Source of the DNA: UMGS1002 sp050309735
GTDB lineage: Bacteria > Bacillota > Clostridia > Oscillospirales > CAG-272
Assembly (NCBI GenBank): GCA_050309735.1
Contig: JBNRMS010000072.1
Location: 1 to 64,000, forward strand
Length of the DNA stretch: 64,000 nucleotides
Direction of reading: 5' to 3'
In this document: positions 9,795-18,232 of the stretch, one piece after another
Layout of the letters: each line of letters opens with the position of its first letter
How positions within the stretch are numbered: the stretch's first letter is position 1
Made by a program: the position numbers and the translations under genes
The notes under the pieces: generated by a model
Seen by the model: the letters and a program-made list of their open reading frames with translations, nothing else
Databases searched by the model: none
What the model was told of the DNA's origin: nothing

Positions 9795-10658
9795 CTATGC
9801 CTTGCCCTCGCCGCCGCAGATGATAATCCTTGACGCTACAATTTCTTTAACATTCGCCATTGCTGTTTTCCCGTATTTTTTAGGGTCATAGACCTCGTCG
9901 TCTCCCGACAAGACAGAGCGAACCCCCGCCGTATAGGCCTGCCTCAGCTCTGTTGCGAAATTAACCTTGCATATCCCCTCGGCAATACACTCGCGCACCG
10001 CACTCTCAGACAACCCCGACGCGCCGTGAAGCACGAGCGGAATCCCAAGGCCGGCGGCACTCAGTCGCCGGCTTATTTCGCGCAGTCTTGCCACGTCAAG
10101 AACCGGCGTCCCGCTGTAGATCCCGTGAGCAGTTCCTATCGCCGCCGCGAGCGAGCTTATGCCTGTTTCGCTTACAAATCGAGCGGCATCCTCGGGATCT
10201 GTATAGCCGCCGTCGCCCCCGTCATAATCGTCCTCTTTGCCGCCAACCCGACCAAGCTCGGCTTCAACCGGAATTCCGGCGGCCGCAGCCCTCTTAACAA
10301 CCCGGCGGGTTAGCTCTATGTTCTCTTCAAGGCTGCTGTTAGAGCCGTCAATCATCACAGAGGTGTAGCCCGCCTGTATCGCAGACACCGCGCTCTCAAA
10401 GCTGTCACCGTGGTCATAATGCAGTGCGACCGGAACCCTTGCGTTCTCCGCCAGCTCTTGTGCGAGCGCGCGGAAGACACCGAAACCGGCATATTTAACG
10501 GTCGACGGCGTCGTCTGCAATATTACCGGAGCCCGAAGTTCCTCGGCCGCCGATAATATGGCAATCGCCATCTCCATATTCTCAAAATTAAAAGCTCCGA
10601 CCGCATATTTCCCCTCCCGGGCGCGGCCAAGCATTTCTCTTGTTGTAACAAATGGCAT
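9795..10658 (-). CDS. Class II ketose-bisphosphate aldolase (fructose- or tagatose-bisphosphate)
   Basis: 287 residues, cytoplasmic Zn-dependent aldolase of the FbaA/GatY family. The Zn ligands lie in LHYDHGDS, GTAHGIY and VLHGASG; MIDGSNSSLEEN holds the loop after the second strand, and KVNFATELR the C-terminal phosphate-binding segment. Length and motifs fit both glycolytic fructose-1,6-bisphosphate aldolase and tagatose-1,6-bisphosphate aldolase. The galE gene immediately upstream on the same strand hints at galactose metabolism, but separate promoter and terminator signals indicate separate transcription. Start has GGAGG at 7 bases. Confidence 0.88.
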   Translation of the reverse strand: MPFVTTREMLGRAREGKYAVGAFNFENMEMAIAILSAAEELRAPVILQTTPSTVKYAGFGVFRALAQELAENARVPVALHYDHGDSFESAVSAIQAGYTSVMIDGSNSSLEENIELTRRVVKRAAAAGIPVEAELGRVGGKEDDYDGGDGGYTDPEDAARFVSETGISSLAAAIGTAHGIYSGTPVLDVARLREISRRLSAAGLGIPLVLHGASGLSESAVRECIAEGICKVNFATELRQAYTAGVRSVLSGDDEVYDPKKYGKTAMANVKEIVASRIIICGGEGKA

Positions 10659-10700
10659 TGTTTGTCCTCCATTTTACTTGATTTTGGATTTTTCATGTAC

Positions 10701-10729
10701 AGTATAGCATATCTGAGCATTGAAATCAA
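10701..10729 (-). promoter_or_regulatory. Promoter of the aldolase gene
   Basis: Minus-strand TTGATT (10729-10724), 17-base spacer, TATACT (10706-10701). Confidence 0.6.
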
Positions 10730-10771
10730 TAAACATTTTCTTTATCAATCCCCGGCGCCTGCATACAATAA

Positions 10772-10803
10772 AGGGGGGAACTTTTCGAGAAAAGCTCCCC
10801 TCT
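10772..10803 (-). terminator. Terminator after galE
   Basis: On the minus strand a hairpin GGGGAGCTTTTC/GAAAAGTTCCCC with a 2-3 base loop, followed by CCTTTATT, 15 bases past the galE stop. Confidence 0.6.
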
Positions 10804-10817
10804 GAGTATCGCTTGAA

Positions 10818-11801
10818 TTATTGATTTTGCATCAGCTCAAACCATTTGATATTGTCCTCAATCGCTTTTTTGATACTCAGCTTCGGCTGCCAGCCGAGGC
10901 TGACTGCCGCCTTGTCGATTTTCGTATATGCTCCGGCAACATCTCCGGGGCGGGGATCGGTTTCGCTTATGTCAAGCCGCCGACCTATAACCTCCTCGAA
11001 ATCCGAGACAAATTCTCTGACCGTAACTCCGCGTCCGCAGCCGAGATTTATTGCAAGAAAGCCGGGCTCGGTGAAAAGCTCATCGAATTTTTCAACCGCC
11101 ATAACGTGAGCGACAGCGATATCCCATACATGAACATAATCGCGGATTCCCGTTCCGTCTCTTGTCGGCCAGTCGGTACCGGTTATGTTAAACCTTCCGT
11201 CTCCCTTCCCCGAGAGTATCAGGCGGGGTAGAAGGAGAGTGGGCGCTTCGTTATACGGGCCTGTTCTCATCATCGGGTCTGCCCCGACCACATTGAAATA
11301 TCTGAAACTTATCCCCCTCATGCCATATGCAACCGAGAAACTCTTCATAATCAGCTCGCAGACAGCCTTTGTTTCGGCATACGGGCTCTGAGGATTCAAT
11401 TGATCTTCTTCGGAAACCTCGATTTTTGCGGTATCTCCGTAAACCGACGCCGAGGAGCTGAAAACCACCCTGTCGCATCCAAGCTCACAGAGCTTTTTGA
11501 GCATGATATTTGTTTTGCATATGTTTTCATTATAATATTCATATGGCCGCCTCACCGAATCGGGTACCACCGTGAGCGCCGCGCAGTGTACAACATGGCG
11601 TATGCTTCCCTGCTCCTTTATAATTCTTTCGAGCAGCTCGGTGTCGGCTATGTCGCCCTTGTAAAATATCCGGCCTTTTGTGAATTCCTCACGACCCATT
11701 GTTAGCGAGTCGAGTATCACGGGCGTGTGCCCACCGTCGAGCAGAGCCGAGCATATCGTGCTGCCGATGTATCCGGCGCCTCCGGTCACAAGAACTTTCA
11801 T
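10818..11801 (-). CDS. galE: UDP-glucose 4-epimerase
   Basis: 327 residues, extended short-chain dehydrogenase. The NAD site TGGAGYIGS is at residues 7-15. The catalytic SSSASVYGD and YAETK (YxxxK) are in the middle, and the sugar-nucleotide segment RYFNVVGADP follows. It interconverts UDP-glucose and UDP-galactose in the Leloir pathway and supplies galactose for surface glycans. Start is set by GGAGGAG five bases upstream. Divergent from the AraC-family regulator, which could control it, although no operator was identified. Confidence 0.93.
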   Translation of the reverse strand: MKVLVTGGAGYIGSTICSALLDGGHTPVILDSLTMGREEFTKGRIFYKGDIADTELLERIIKEQGSIRHVVHCAALTVVPDSVRRPYEYYNENICKTNIMLKKLCELGCDRVVFSSSASVYGDTAKIEVSEEDQLNPQSPYAETKAVCELIMKSFSVAYGMRGISFRYFNVVGADPMMRTGPYNEAPTLLLPRLILSGKGDGRFNITGTDWPTRDGTGIRDYVHVWDIAVAHVMAVEKFDELFTEPGFLAINLGCGRGVTVREFVSDFEEVIGRRLDISETDPRPGDVAGAYTKIDKAAVSLGWQPKLSIKKAIEDNIKWFELMQNQ

Positions 11802-11934
11802 AATCTCCTCCGAATGATTTATTCTTTAATAACATTCTATCATTCAAGGAGGGTAGCTTCAATGAGATTTTGTTGTAAGAATATTAGTTTTTGTCGCTCT
11901 TTTAATATATATTTAATATTTATATTCGTTTATG

Positions 11935-11963
11935 TTGCATATGGCGGTGAAGCATGGTATTAT
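11935..11963 (+). promoter_or_regulatory. Promoter of the AraC-family regulator gene
   Basis: TTGCAT 11935-11940, 17-base spacer, TATTAT 11958-11963. Confidence 0.55.
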
Positions 11964-11994
11964 ATTAGTATAAAACCACTGCCGGGGGATACAC

Positions 11995-12825
11995 ATGTCG
12001 TCAAAAATTAAAATCTCCTATAAATTCAATAATACAGATGCACTTGCGCTGCGCGTGAATAACGCCGGCAGAGAGGAATGCGAGCCGCTCTATCAATGGG
12101 GGCCGGGGATAAGGTCAAACTATGTTATCCATCATATAATCAAAGGAAAGGGCGCATATGCCGTGGGGGGCGCGAGATATGAGCTTTCGGAGGGTGACAG
12201 CTTTATAATCTACCCCGATACCGAGATAGTCTACCGCGCCGACGAACATGAGCCCTGGGAATACTCGTGGGTCGGTTTTTCGGGGCTTACCGCTGCCGAG
12301 CTTGTCTCACATACAGACTTCACCCCCGATATGCCAGTGATACATACCCGACTCGGCACCGAAATAGAGAATATCATAGCCCGGATTTATGAGGCACACG
12401 GCGAGGGTTATGTTGAAAATCTTAAAATGACCGGGCATCTCCTTCTGATGTTCGCCCTTTTTGCCGAGCGCTCGGAGCGGCGGCGCGGAACCCGGCCCGA
12501 CGCCGAGAAATACGCGCGCGACGCCGAGGAATATATGCTTAACAACTATGCCCTGCCGATTACTGTTGAGGACATAGCCGGTCACATAAATATAAGTCGC
12601 AGTCATCTATGGAGGGTGTTCAAGGAAAAGTATTCGGCAAGCCCGAAGGAGTATCTGAGCGCCTTGAGGATAGACAAAGCCTGCGGTATGCTGACTAAAA
12701 CCTCCTTGCCGGTGGGATCGATAGCAAATTCGGTGGGATTTGAGAATCATCTTTATTTTTCATCGGCTTTCAAGAGGCTTAAGGGAGTGTCGCCAAGCGA
12801 GTACAGACGGTCGGGCGGGGTGTGA
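11995..12825 (+). CDS. AraC-family transcriptional regulator
   Basis: 276 residues. N-terminal ~150 residues form a cupin-like sensor (GKGAYAVGGARYELSEGD resembles the AraC_binding jelly roll). The C-terminal ~100 residues are a double helix-turn-helix: ITVEDIAGHINISRSHLWRVFKEKY and VGSIANSVGFENHLYFSSAFKRLKGVSPSEYR, the latter being the signature end of the family. Such proteins usually sense sugars and activate adjacent carbohydrate genes. galE lies divergent and an aldolase nearby, but the target is not shown by sequence. Ribosome site is weak (GGGGA). Confidence 0.9.
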   Translation: MSSKIKISYKFNNTDALALRVNNAGREECEPLYQWGPGIRSNYVIHHIIKGKGAYAVGGARYELSEGDSFIIYPDTEIVYRADEHEPWEYSWVGFSGLTAAELVSHTDFTPDMPVIHTRLGTEIENIIARIYEAHGEGYVENLKMTGHLLLMFALFAERSERRRGTRPDAEKYARDAEEYMLNNYALPITVEDIAGHINISRSHLWRVFKEKYSASPKEYLSALRIDKACGMLTKTSLPVGSIANSVGFENHLYFSSAFKRLKGVSPSEYRRSGGV

Positions 12826-12851
12826 GATCGGGGTGATTCGCTCAGAGAGCA

Positions 12852-12895
12852 GAAACACATCGGAGAGCTTTCTCAAAAGCTCCCCGATGTGTTTC
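12852..12895. terminator. Bidirectional terminator between convergent genes
   Basis: Inverted repeat with arms GAAACACATCGG...CCGATGTGTTTC enclosing an AGAGCTTT/AAAGCTCC inner stem; lies between genes ending at 12825 and 12924, with TCTTATT on the plus side. Confidence 0.7.
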
Positions 12896-12923
12896 TCTTA
12901 TTAACCGCCCCTGCCACCGGCTT

Positions 12924-13625
12924 CTATTTCCCTGTCTGCGTCATGTATGTAAATTCCGCGGAGGTGAGAGAGGTGTTTCCGGTACCTATTGTTACGGCTT
13001 TCCAGTTGTCTTTGCTGCCCTCGTAGATGATTTTTTTGAGATTTTTGCAGCCTTCTGTGGCGTTGTCAGCTATTTTTTTCACCTGGCTTGTCAGCGTTAG
13101 CGAGGCGTGAGAAGAGCCGGCAGGCACGCAGACAAGGGTTGCAGCATCGGCGCTGTAGAGAATGCCGCCCGAATCGCGATAAGAATTATTCCCGTCGGCA
13201 ACAGAAATATAGGCCAGCTTTTGGCAACCCGCAAAGGCCCCCGCGCCAATTTCGGATACACCGGCAGGTATCTGCACGGCGGTTATTGTAGTGTTGCCAG
13301 CAAATGCCGATGGAGCAATTTTCACAACCCTCTCGCCGCTGTCCGACATATCCGGAATTATCAGACACATATCAATGCAGCTTCCTATTCCGACAAGCGT
13401 GCAGCTTCCATCGCCGTTGCTGGTAAAGGCAAGTCCTCGGCTCGCAGCCGTCATCGGGTCAAGCGAAACCGGAAGCGCCTCCTCGGTACTCTCGACTGCC
13501 ACAGTCTCGGTCAAGTATTCAGTAGTCTCATCGTCGGGTGCTTCTTTCTCGCCGCAGGCTGTCATTGCCGGTATTCCTGCTATTAGTAAAAGAATGAGAA
13601 TTGCTATTGTAGCGTATTTTTTCAT
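12924..13625 (-). CDS. Lipoprotein with BspA-like leucine-rich repeats
   Basis: 233 residues. N-terminal lipoprotein signal peptide with lipobox-like MTAC at residues ~21-24, followed by an acidic/Thr-rich linker. From about residue 90 come BspA-type (LRR_5) repeats: VVKIAPSAFAGNTTITAVQIPAGVS, IGAGAFAGCQKLAYISV and VKKIADNATEGCKNLKKIIYEGS. These short repeat proteins usually act as surface ligand binders. It has its own strong promoter and GGAGG at 7 bases, so it is expressed independently. Binding partner unknown. Confidence 0.8.
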   Translation of the reverse strand: MKKYATIAILILLLIAGIPAMTACGEKEAPDDETTEYLTETVAVESTEEALPVSLDPMTAASRGLAFTSNGDGSCTLVGIGSCIDMCLIIPDMSDSGERVVKIAPSAFAGNTTITAVQIPAGVSEIGAGAFAGCQKLAYISVADGNNSYRDSGGILYSADAATLVCVPAGSSHASLTLTSQVKKIADNATEGCKNLKKIIYEGSKDNWKAVTIGTGNTSLTSAEFTYMTQTGK

Positions 13626-13680
13626 GTCAGATCCTCCGTTTTTAAGCCTTAAATTTTTATTTTATGCTCACTGCTCATGG

Positions 13681-13709
13681 ATTATACCTTTTTATACCAT
13701 ATTTGTCAA
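13681..13709 (-). promoter_or_regulatory. Strong promoter of the BspA-like lipoprotein gene
   Basis: Minus-strand TTGACA (13709-13704), 17-base spacer, TATAAT (13686-13681): a consensus sigma-A promoter. Confidence 0.75.
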
Positions 13710-13756
13710 GTTAAATCGTCCGACACAAGGCGTCCGGTAGCGCCTCTGCCCAACAA

Positions 13757-13803
13757 AAAAACCACCCCGCTCGCCGCGCAAATGCGTGAGCTGGGTGATT
13801 TTT
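13757..13803 (-). terminator. Probable terminator after the alkaline phosphatase gene
   Basis: Minus-strand stem CACCC...GGGGTG with inner GC pairs, followed by GTTTTTTT; lies ~30 bases after the stop at 13832. Confidence 0.55.
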
Positions 13804-13831
13804 TTTATTATTTTAGCGTCAAAAATCGGTT

Positions 13832-15646
13832 TCAGCCACCGAAATTATCGTCTCCAAATATCTTCGCGATAAATTTCGCGATGTCGGTATTGTCAACCTT
13901 CTTGCCGCTGAAGTACTCGGTTCCCTGTCCTATCGAGTAGACCGGAACATCGGCTGCGGTGTGGTCAAGCGATGTGAAGGTATATTCATTTTTCGCCTTG
14001 TTAAACACCAGTCCTCCGCACTCATGGTCGGCTGTGATGACGATTGCTGTATCGGGGTGGCAAATGGTGAAAATGACACAGTAGGCGATAAGGTCATTAT
14101 ACCGGGTTACCGTTTTCACCACATCTTCCATCAGATTCTTGTGCGCGTACTTGTCTATCCACGCGGCCTCAATCATCGAGAAGAAGCGCGAACCGTCATA
14201 AGAAATCGCCCAGAGCTGGCGCGCTGCCTCGCGAGTCAGTCCGTCTCCTATGTCACCAACAGCAAAATCAACCTCACCGTCGGCAAGCAATTTATCAATC
14301 TGAGATTTAATCATGGCGGTCGAGCCTCTATCGGGCACGTGCGCGAGGAATCCTCCGGGTGTCGCTCCGGTTATTACGTCGGTTGTGAGTATTGCTGTTC
14401 TCGCGCCCTGCGAGAAGGCAAGCTCGCGGAGATTAGTCAGCCTCTCGCCCCTTGTTCCAACGCCTAGATATTTGTTGTTAGTCTTATACCCAGTTGCCAG
14501 CGCCGTAGCAGACGCCGCGCTGTCGGTAATAGCCTTGTTAGCCGAGCGTGTAACGGCAGTGCCGATATTCGGCAGATCCTTCGCAACAAACTCGCGCAGT
14601 CCGGCCGCAAGCGTTGCCTCGACATGGTTATGCCCCATGCCGTCACCTATCAGAAGGAGCGCGTTTCGGGCTTCCTTGAAGGCAAAGGTCAGCGGCTCGT
14701 TCTTTTTGGGAAGATTTGTGATATTGATATCCGAGCTGTCCCCCCTCGGAGCGGCATAGTTATTTATAAAATCACTCACACCGCCGCCCACCATGTATGA
14801 GTTTCCGGTCATGACGACACAACTGCCTGTTTCGGCAAGGATATACTGATCGGCTCCGAGTGCGACCGATGCGGCCGCTTGGCTCTCGGGACGGTTGGTG
14901 TTGCCCACAAGTATCTCGTACTGCTCGGGCGACTCGGCGTCGGTCACAATGTCAAGCGATATCCCGCCGTAATAATAGAAATAATCTGATAAATTCGCCG
15001 CGGCCGAACTTGTGTAGAAGCCGCAATCATCGGGAATAACTATGCGGTATTCGCTAATTCCGACACCGTTAATAGAAACAATCCCCAGAGGATATTTAAA
15101 TCGGTTTATATAATTGAGATCATCAAGGATGACAAGCGACTTTGTCGAAACATTTAAGTAGTTCTCGATAAAGTATTCAACACCCCGCAGCGTTGCCTCG
15201 GGGGCTGCGCTTAAAATGTATATGCGTTCGTTCTCATAAACTATCGCAAAATCGTTCTCGCGCAGATTTTTCAATATTGACTCTGTTGCGGGTCTGTCGC
15301 AGACTCCAACAACTATTTCCTTTGCACTCTCGGGAAGTGCATCTCCTTTTTTGTACCAATCGGTATCTATGCCCACGTTTGCATCGGTTGCATTAATCAG
15401 TTCGGTTCGCAGCGTGGTCGCGGCGTTAATCACCTGTTCGTCTGCATTGTCGGGCCGAATTATCACATATTCGGTCACACCGTCAGCGATTATATTCACG
15501 GGCGACGCCGGTGCCGATGTCTCTGTGGGCGCAGTTTCGGTTTGGCTGCCTCCCTCATCTGTTTGCTCGCCGCCGCCCGACAGGCCGCAGGCAACAAGCG
15601 GGAGAGTGAGAACCAGCGCAAGTAGGAGGGCAAATAATCTTTTCAT
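13832..15646 (-). CDS. Secreted lipoprotein alkaline phosphatase
   Basis: 604 residues. N-terminal lipoprotein signal with lipobox LVAC at residues ~17-20, then a Thr/Ser/Glu-rich linker. Residues ~55-330 are an extra domain resembling a glycosidase-associated or surface-binding module, not recognised. The C-terminal half is alkaline phosphatase: metal Asp in LLIGDGMGHNH, nucleophile Ser in TDSAASATALATG, metal site TADHECGG and the final His in LDHTAADVPVYS. It releases phosphate from extracellular monoesters with Zn/Mg. The large N-terminal extension is unusual for PhoA-type enzymes. Lies upstream of the BspA-like lipoprotein gene and downstream of a solute-binding lipoprotein on the same strand. 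Confidence 0.88.
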   Translation of the reverse strand: MKRLFALLLALVLTLPLVACGLSGGGEQTDEGGSQTETAPTETSAPASPVNIIADGVTEYVIIRPDNADEQVINAATTLRTELINATDANVGIDTDWYKKGDALPESAKEIVVGVCDRPATESILKNLRENDFAIVYENERIYILSAAPEATLRGVEYFIENYLNVSTKSLVILDDLNYINRFKYPLGIVSINGVGISEYRIVIPDDCGFYTSSAAANLSDYFYYYGGISLDIVTDAESPEQYEILVGNTNRPESQAAASVALGADQYILAETGSCVVMTGNSYMVGGGVSDFINNYAAPRGDSSDINITNLPKKNEPLTFAFKEARNALLLIGDGMGHNHVEATLAAGLREFVAKDLPNIGTAVTRSANKAITDSAASATALATGYKTNNKYLGVGTRGERLTNLRELAFSQGARTAILTTDVITGATPGGFLAHVPDRGSTAMIKSQIDKLLADGEVDFAVGDIGDGLTREAARQLWAISYDGSRFFSMIEAAWIDKYAHKNLMEDVVKTVTRYNDLIAYCVIFTICHPDTAIVITADHECGGLVFNKAKNEYTFTSLDHTAADVPVYSIGQGTEYFSGKKVDNTDIAKFIAKIFGDDNFGG

Positions 15647-15843
15647 AAATTATGACCTTACCTTTCTGAGAGCCGGGAGAATTGTGCCGACCGGGCATCT
15701 GCCCCTGCCGCCGTAAATAACAGTGGCAAGGGCACAAAACTCACCTTTGAAAGATTTATCTTTCAAAACTTATCTCCATGCCGCCTCTGGCGGCTAAAAT
15801 ATATTTTGGATTTATCACGCGTCAATCATCGGTGAGGCAATTA

Positions 15844-17292
15844 TTATTTCATGTTCGAAATAACATCCTCAAGCCGCTTTATCATAGATGCCTGCTGTCT
15901 TTCAAGTATCGATGCTATCTCGGTTCTGCCGGCAGCGAAATTGCTGAATATCAGGTTGCTAAAGTCTGTTCCGACTATCTTGATAACATAAGAAATATTG
16001 TCGTGAATAAGGGTCAGCATCTCGGCAGACTCGACATCGGTTGCCGATTTTGCCTTGAGAGCCACCTCATAGTAAGACGGGATCAGCGCCGTATCCGAAT
16101 AATAAGAGCTTGAATAATACGAAAGAGCCTCAAGCAGAATTCCGGTGCGGTCGGTGTCAACAGTGACCGAGGGAATCATAATTCCGTGCGGGTTGGGGCT
16201 GACATGGTAATACTTCTCCTGTGCCTCTGTGTACTTGGCAACCGGAAGTATTCCAAAATTGATGTCTTCAACGCGCGATTTTGATGCCATGTAAAGCGTG
16301 TCGACAACAAAGAGCGATCTGCCTTCGATAAACATTGTTCTTGCATCTTCTGTACTTGCTATAAGATAGCAGTTATCGGCGGTAAAGAGTTCAAGAAGCT
16401 TCTGATAGACGCCGATAAAGAAATCCTTTTCATTATAGCAGGTGAAATAGGGTATGCCGTCTTGCCCCTGCTTCATAATTTCAGCGTCACATCCTGTGAG
16501 CATGGCCTCATAAAAGGTGGTAGCGTTGTTGGCTATTCCGACCTGGTCGTCGAGCGCGGTATATTTGCCGTCACCGTTGAGATCGTCAACCGCAACAGTC
16601 GCCATCTCCTTCATCTTCTCAATTGTCCATCGACCGTTGCCGACAAGCTCATAAGGATTCTCAAGCCCTAAGTTGGTTATTAAGTTCTTATTGAAATAAG
16701 TAGCGCGGGCATTGTCAAGTCCGGTGATGAGGAAGTCGCTGAAGGTGTAGTAAAGCCGACCGTCAAAGGAAAGCTTTTCCTCGGCATTTTTGTCCCACCA
16801 TGGCATATCAAGATCAATTGTGTCAACGTCATAGATGTCGATTGAATAGCCGGCGTTAACCATCTGCATTATATTAGAGAGGGTAATAGTGGCAATAGCG
16901 TAAACATCCTCGCCTGAGGCGATGGTATTTTTGATCGGAGTGAGATCGACATTGTGGTCGACTATTTTAATGCCAAACTTATCTTCCATTAACATCGTGC
17001 GATGATAAAGGGCGTCGTTAATCGGTTCGCCGGTTAGCGTGTAGGCATCAATCGCGTTGGTTGTGTATTTTGTTGCTTTTGCAAAGTCGTTTGCAACGTT
17101 GAACTCATACCCGTTATATTTAACGTCGGGCAGATTGGGCTGAAGCTTTGTTTCTTCTCCGGGCAAAGTTTCTTGATTACCGCCGGTTATGCCGGCCGTA
17201 CCGGTGTCTTTGCCCTCGCCTGAAGAAGCACAGGCTGCAGTCAACGGAACCAAGACAAGCAGCGCAAGAAAAATACATAGGAACTTTTTCAT
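15844..17292 (-). CDS. Extracellular solute-binding lipoprotein (ABC importer type)
   Basis: 482 residues from the ATG at 17292. A start at 17343 is possible but adds non-signal residues before the MKKFLCIFLALLVLVPL signal and would lie at the transcription start. Lipobox is TAAC at residues ~20-23. The mature part has the two-lobed family-1 sugar-binding protein look (MVNAGYSIDIYDVD, GRWTIEKMKEMA, DLNGDGKYTALDDQVGIA, FIEGRSLFVVDTLYMAS). It would bind a sugar or glycan and hand it to an ABC importer, but no permease or ATPase gene is adjacent, so it is an orphan here. Ligand unknown. Confidence 0.82.
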   Translation of the reverse strand: MKKFLCIFLALLVLVPLTAACASSGEGKDTGTAGITGGNQETLPGEETKLQPNLPDVKYNGYEFNVANDFAKATKYTTNAIDAYTLTGEPINDALYHRTMLMEDKFGIKIVDHNVDLTPIKNTIASGEDVYAIATITLSNIMQMVNAGYSIDIYDVDTIDLDMPWWDKNAEEKLSFDGRLYYTFSDFLITGLDNARATYFNKNLITNLGLENPYELVGNGRWTIEKMKEMATVAVDDLNGDGKYTALDDQVGIANNATTFYEAMLTGCDAEIMKQGQDGIPYFTCYNEKDFFIGVYQKLLELFTADNCYLIASTEDARTMFIEGRSLFVVDTLYMASKSRVEDINFGILPVAKYTEAQEKYYHVSPNPHGIMIPSVTVDTDRTGILLEALSYYSSSYYSDTALIPSYYEVALKAKSATDVESAEMLTLIHDNISYVIKIVGTDFSNLIFSNFAAGRTEIASILERQQASMIKRLEDVISNMK

Positions 17293-17333
17293 TTTTTTAA
17301 CTACCTCGCAATAATAATACTTTCCTGTTTCGT

Positions 17334-17362
17334 ATTCTATCATAAATGATTATTCCTGTCAA
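17334..17362 (-). promoter_or_regulatory. Promoter of the solute-binding lipoprotein gene
   Basis: Minus-strand TTGACA (17362-17357), 17-base spacer, TAGAAT (17339-17334). Confidence 0.7.
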
Positions 17363-17414
17363 TCGCTTTAACGTATATTTGGAAGTTTCCGCGCAAGATA
17401 TCAACTCTGTGCAG

Positions 17415-17443
17415 TTGACATGATGGGCGGTTTATGGTATTAT
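17415..17443 (+). promoter_or_regulatory. Promoter of the SGNH hydrolase-dusB operon
   Basis: TTGACA 17415-17420, 17-base spacer, TATTAT 17438-17443; divergent from the preceding promoter. Confidence 0.65.
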
Positions 17444-17566
17444 ATTCGCAGATTAATAATAAAAAGGCAGGAGATCCTGTAAATCAATTCTTTTAATTCC
17501 GGATAATGGGTTATGGCCGGTGCATCCGACAGAACCCGGCACACTGGGAAGGAATGGTCGCAAACT

Positions 17567-18232
17567 ATGAAAAAAAACATCAGAATCCTCTTTATAGGCA
17601 ACAGCCACACTTACTATAACGCTCTCCCCCGAATCGCTCGCGATCTCTTTGCATCTGCGGGTATAAACGCCACGGTGACAATGCAAACCGAGGGTGGAAA
17701 AAACCTGCTCTATCACTGCGACCGCAAAGACGTAGTCTTTAACATTATGCACGGGGGCTATGATTATGTGGTGCTTCAGGAAGCCAGCTCAAGCTTTGAC
17801 CGCGATAATTTTATTGAAGGCATAACAAAGATTCGCGAAAATGCGCTCGACCACTCAACAGCACAGCCTGTTTTATATATGGTATGGGCAAGGCTTGACA
17901 AGATAGAGCGCCATCCCGAAATAAGCCGAGCCTACACCGAGCTGGCGCGCGAGATGGGTGCGCCCCTGGCGCCGGCCGGAGACGTTTGGCACAAATTCCT
18001 TCGCAAGAGAAATCCCCCTGAATTGTTCCGCGAAGACGGCCTTCACGCCACCCCCCTCGGCTCATATCTTGCCGCTTCCTGTATTTTTTACGCTATTTCC
18101 GGGCGCTCCCGCCCGCTGCGCGTAATCGAAGGCGGCGAGCCGCACACCCGTCTTGAGCTTGACCTTGACATCTGCCGCAAAATCCAAAGCGAAGCCTGCC
18201 GCGCGACAAAATTGTGCAATAATATTGAATGA
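17567..18232 (+). CDS. SGNH/GDSL-type hydrolase
   Basis: 221 residues from the ATG at 17567 (AAGGA lies 13 bases upstream). The nucleophile Ser is in ILFIGNSHTYYN at the N-terminus, a DYVVLQEASSSF block follows, and the catalytic Asp-His pair is in DGLHATPLGSYLAA (DxxH). There is no signal peptide, so it acts inside the cell or on intracellular esters. The family covers esterases, lipases and deacetylases, and substrate cannot be told. The stop overlaps the dusB start by four bases (ATGA), so the two are translationally coupled although functionally unrelated. Confidence 0.8.
   Translation: MKKNIRILFIGNSHTYYNALPRIARDLFASAGINATVTMQTEGGKNLLYHCDRKDVVFNIMHGGYDYVVLQEASSSFDRDNFIEGITKIRENALDHSTAQPVLYMVWARLDKIERHPEISRAYTELAREMGAPLAPAGDVWHKFLRKRNPPELFREDGLHATPLGSYLAASCIFYAISGRSRPLRVIEGGEPHTRLELDLDICRKIQSEACRATKLCNNIE

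Noticed and set aside
9682..9891. Small plus-strand frame after the aminotransferase gene
   Set aside because: Begins inside the terminator hairpin and runs antisense into the aldolase gene.
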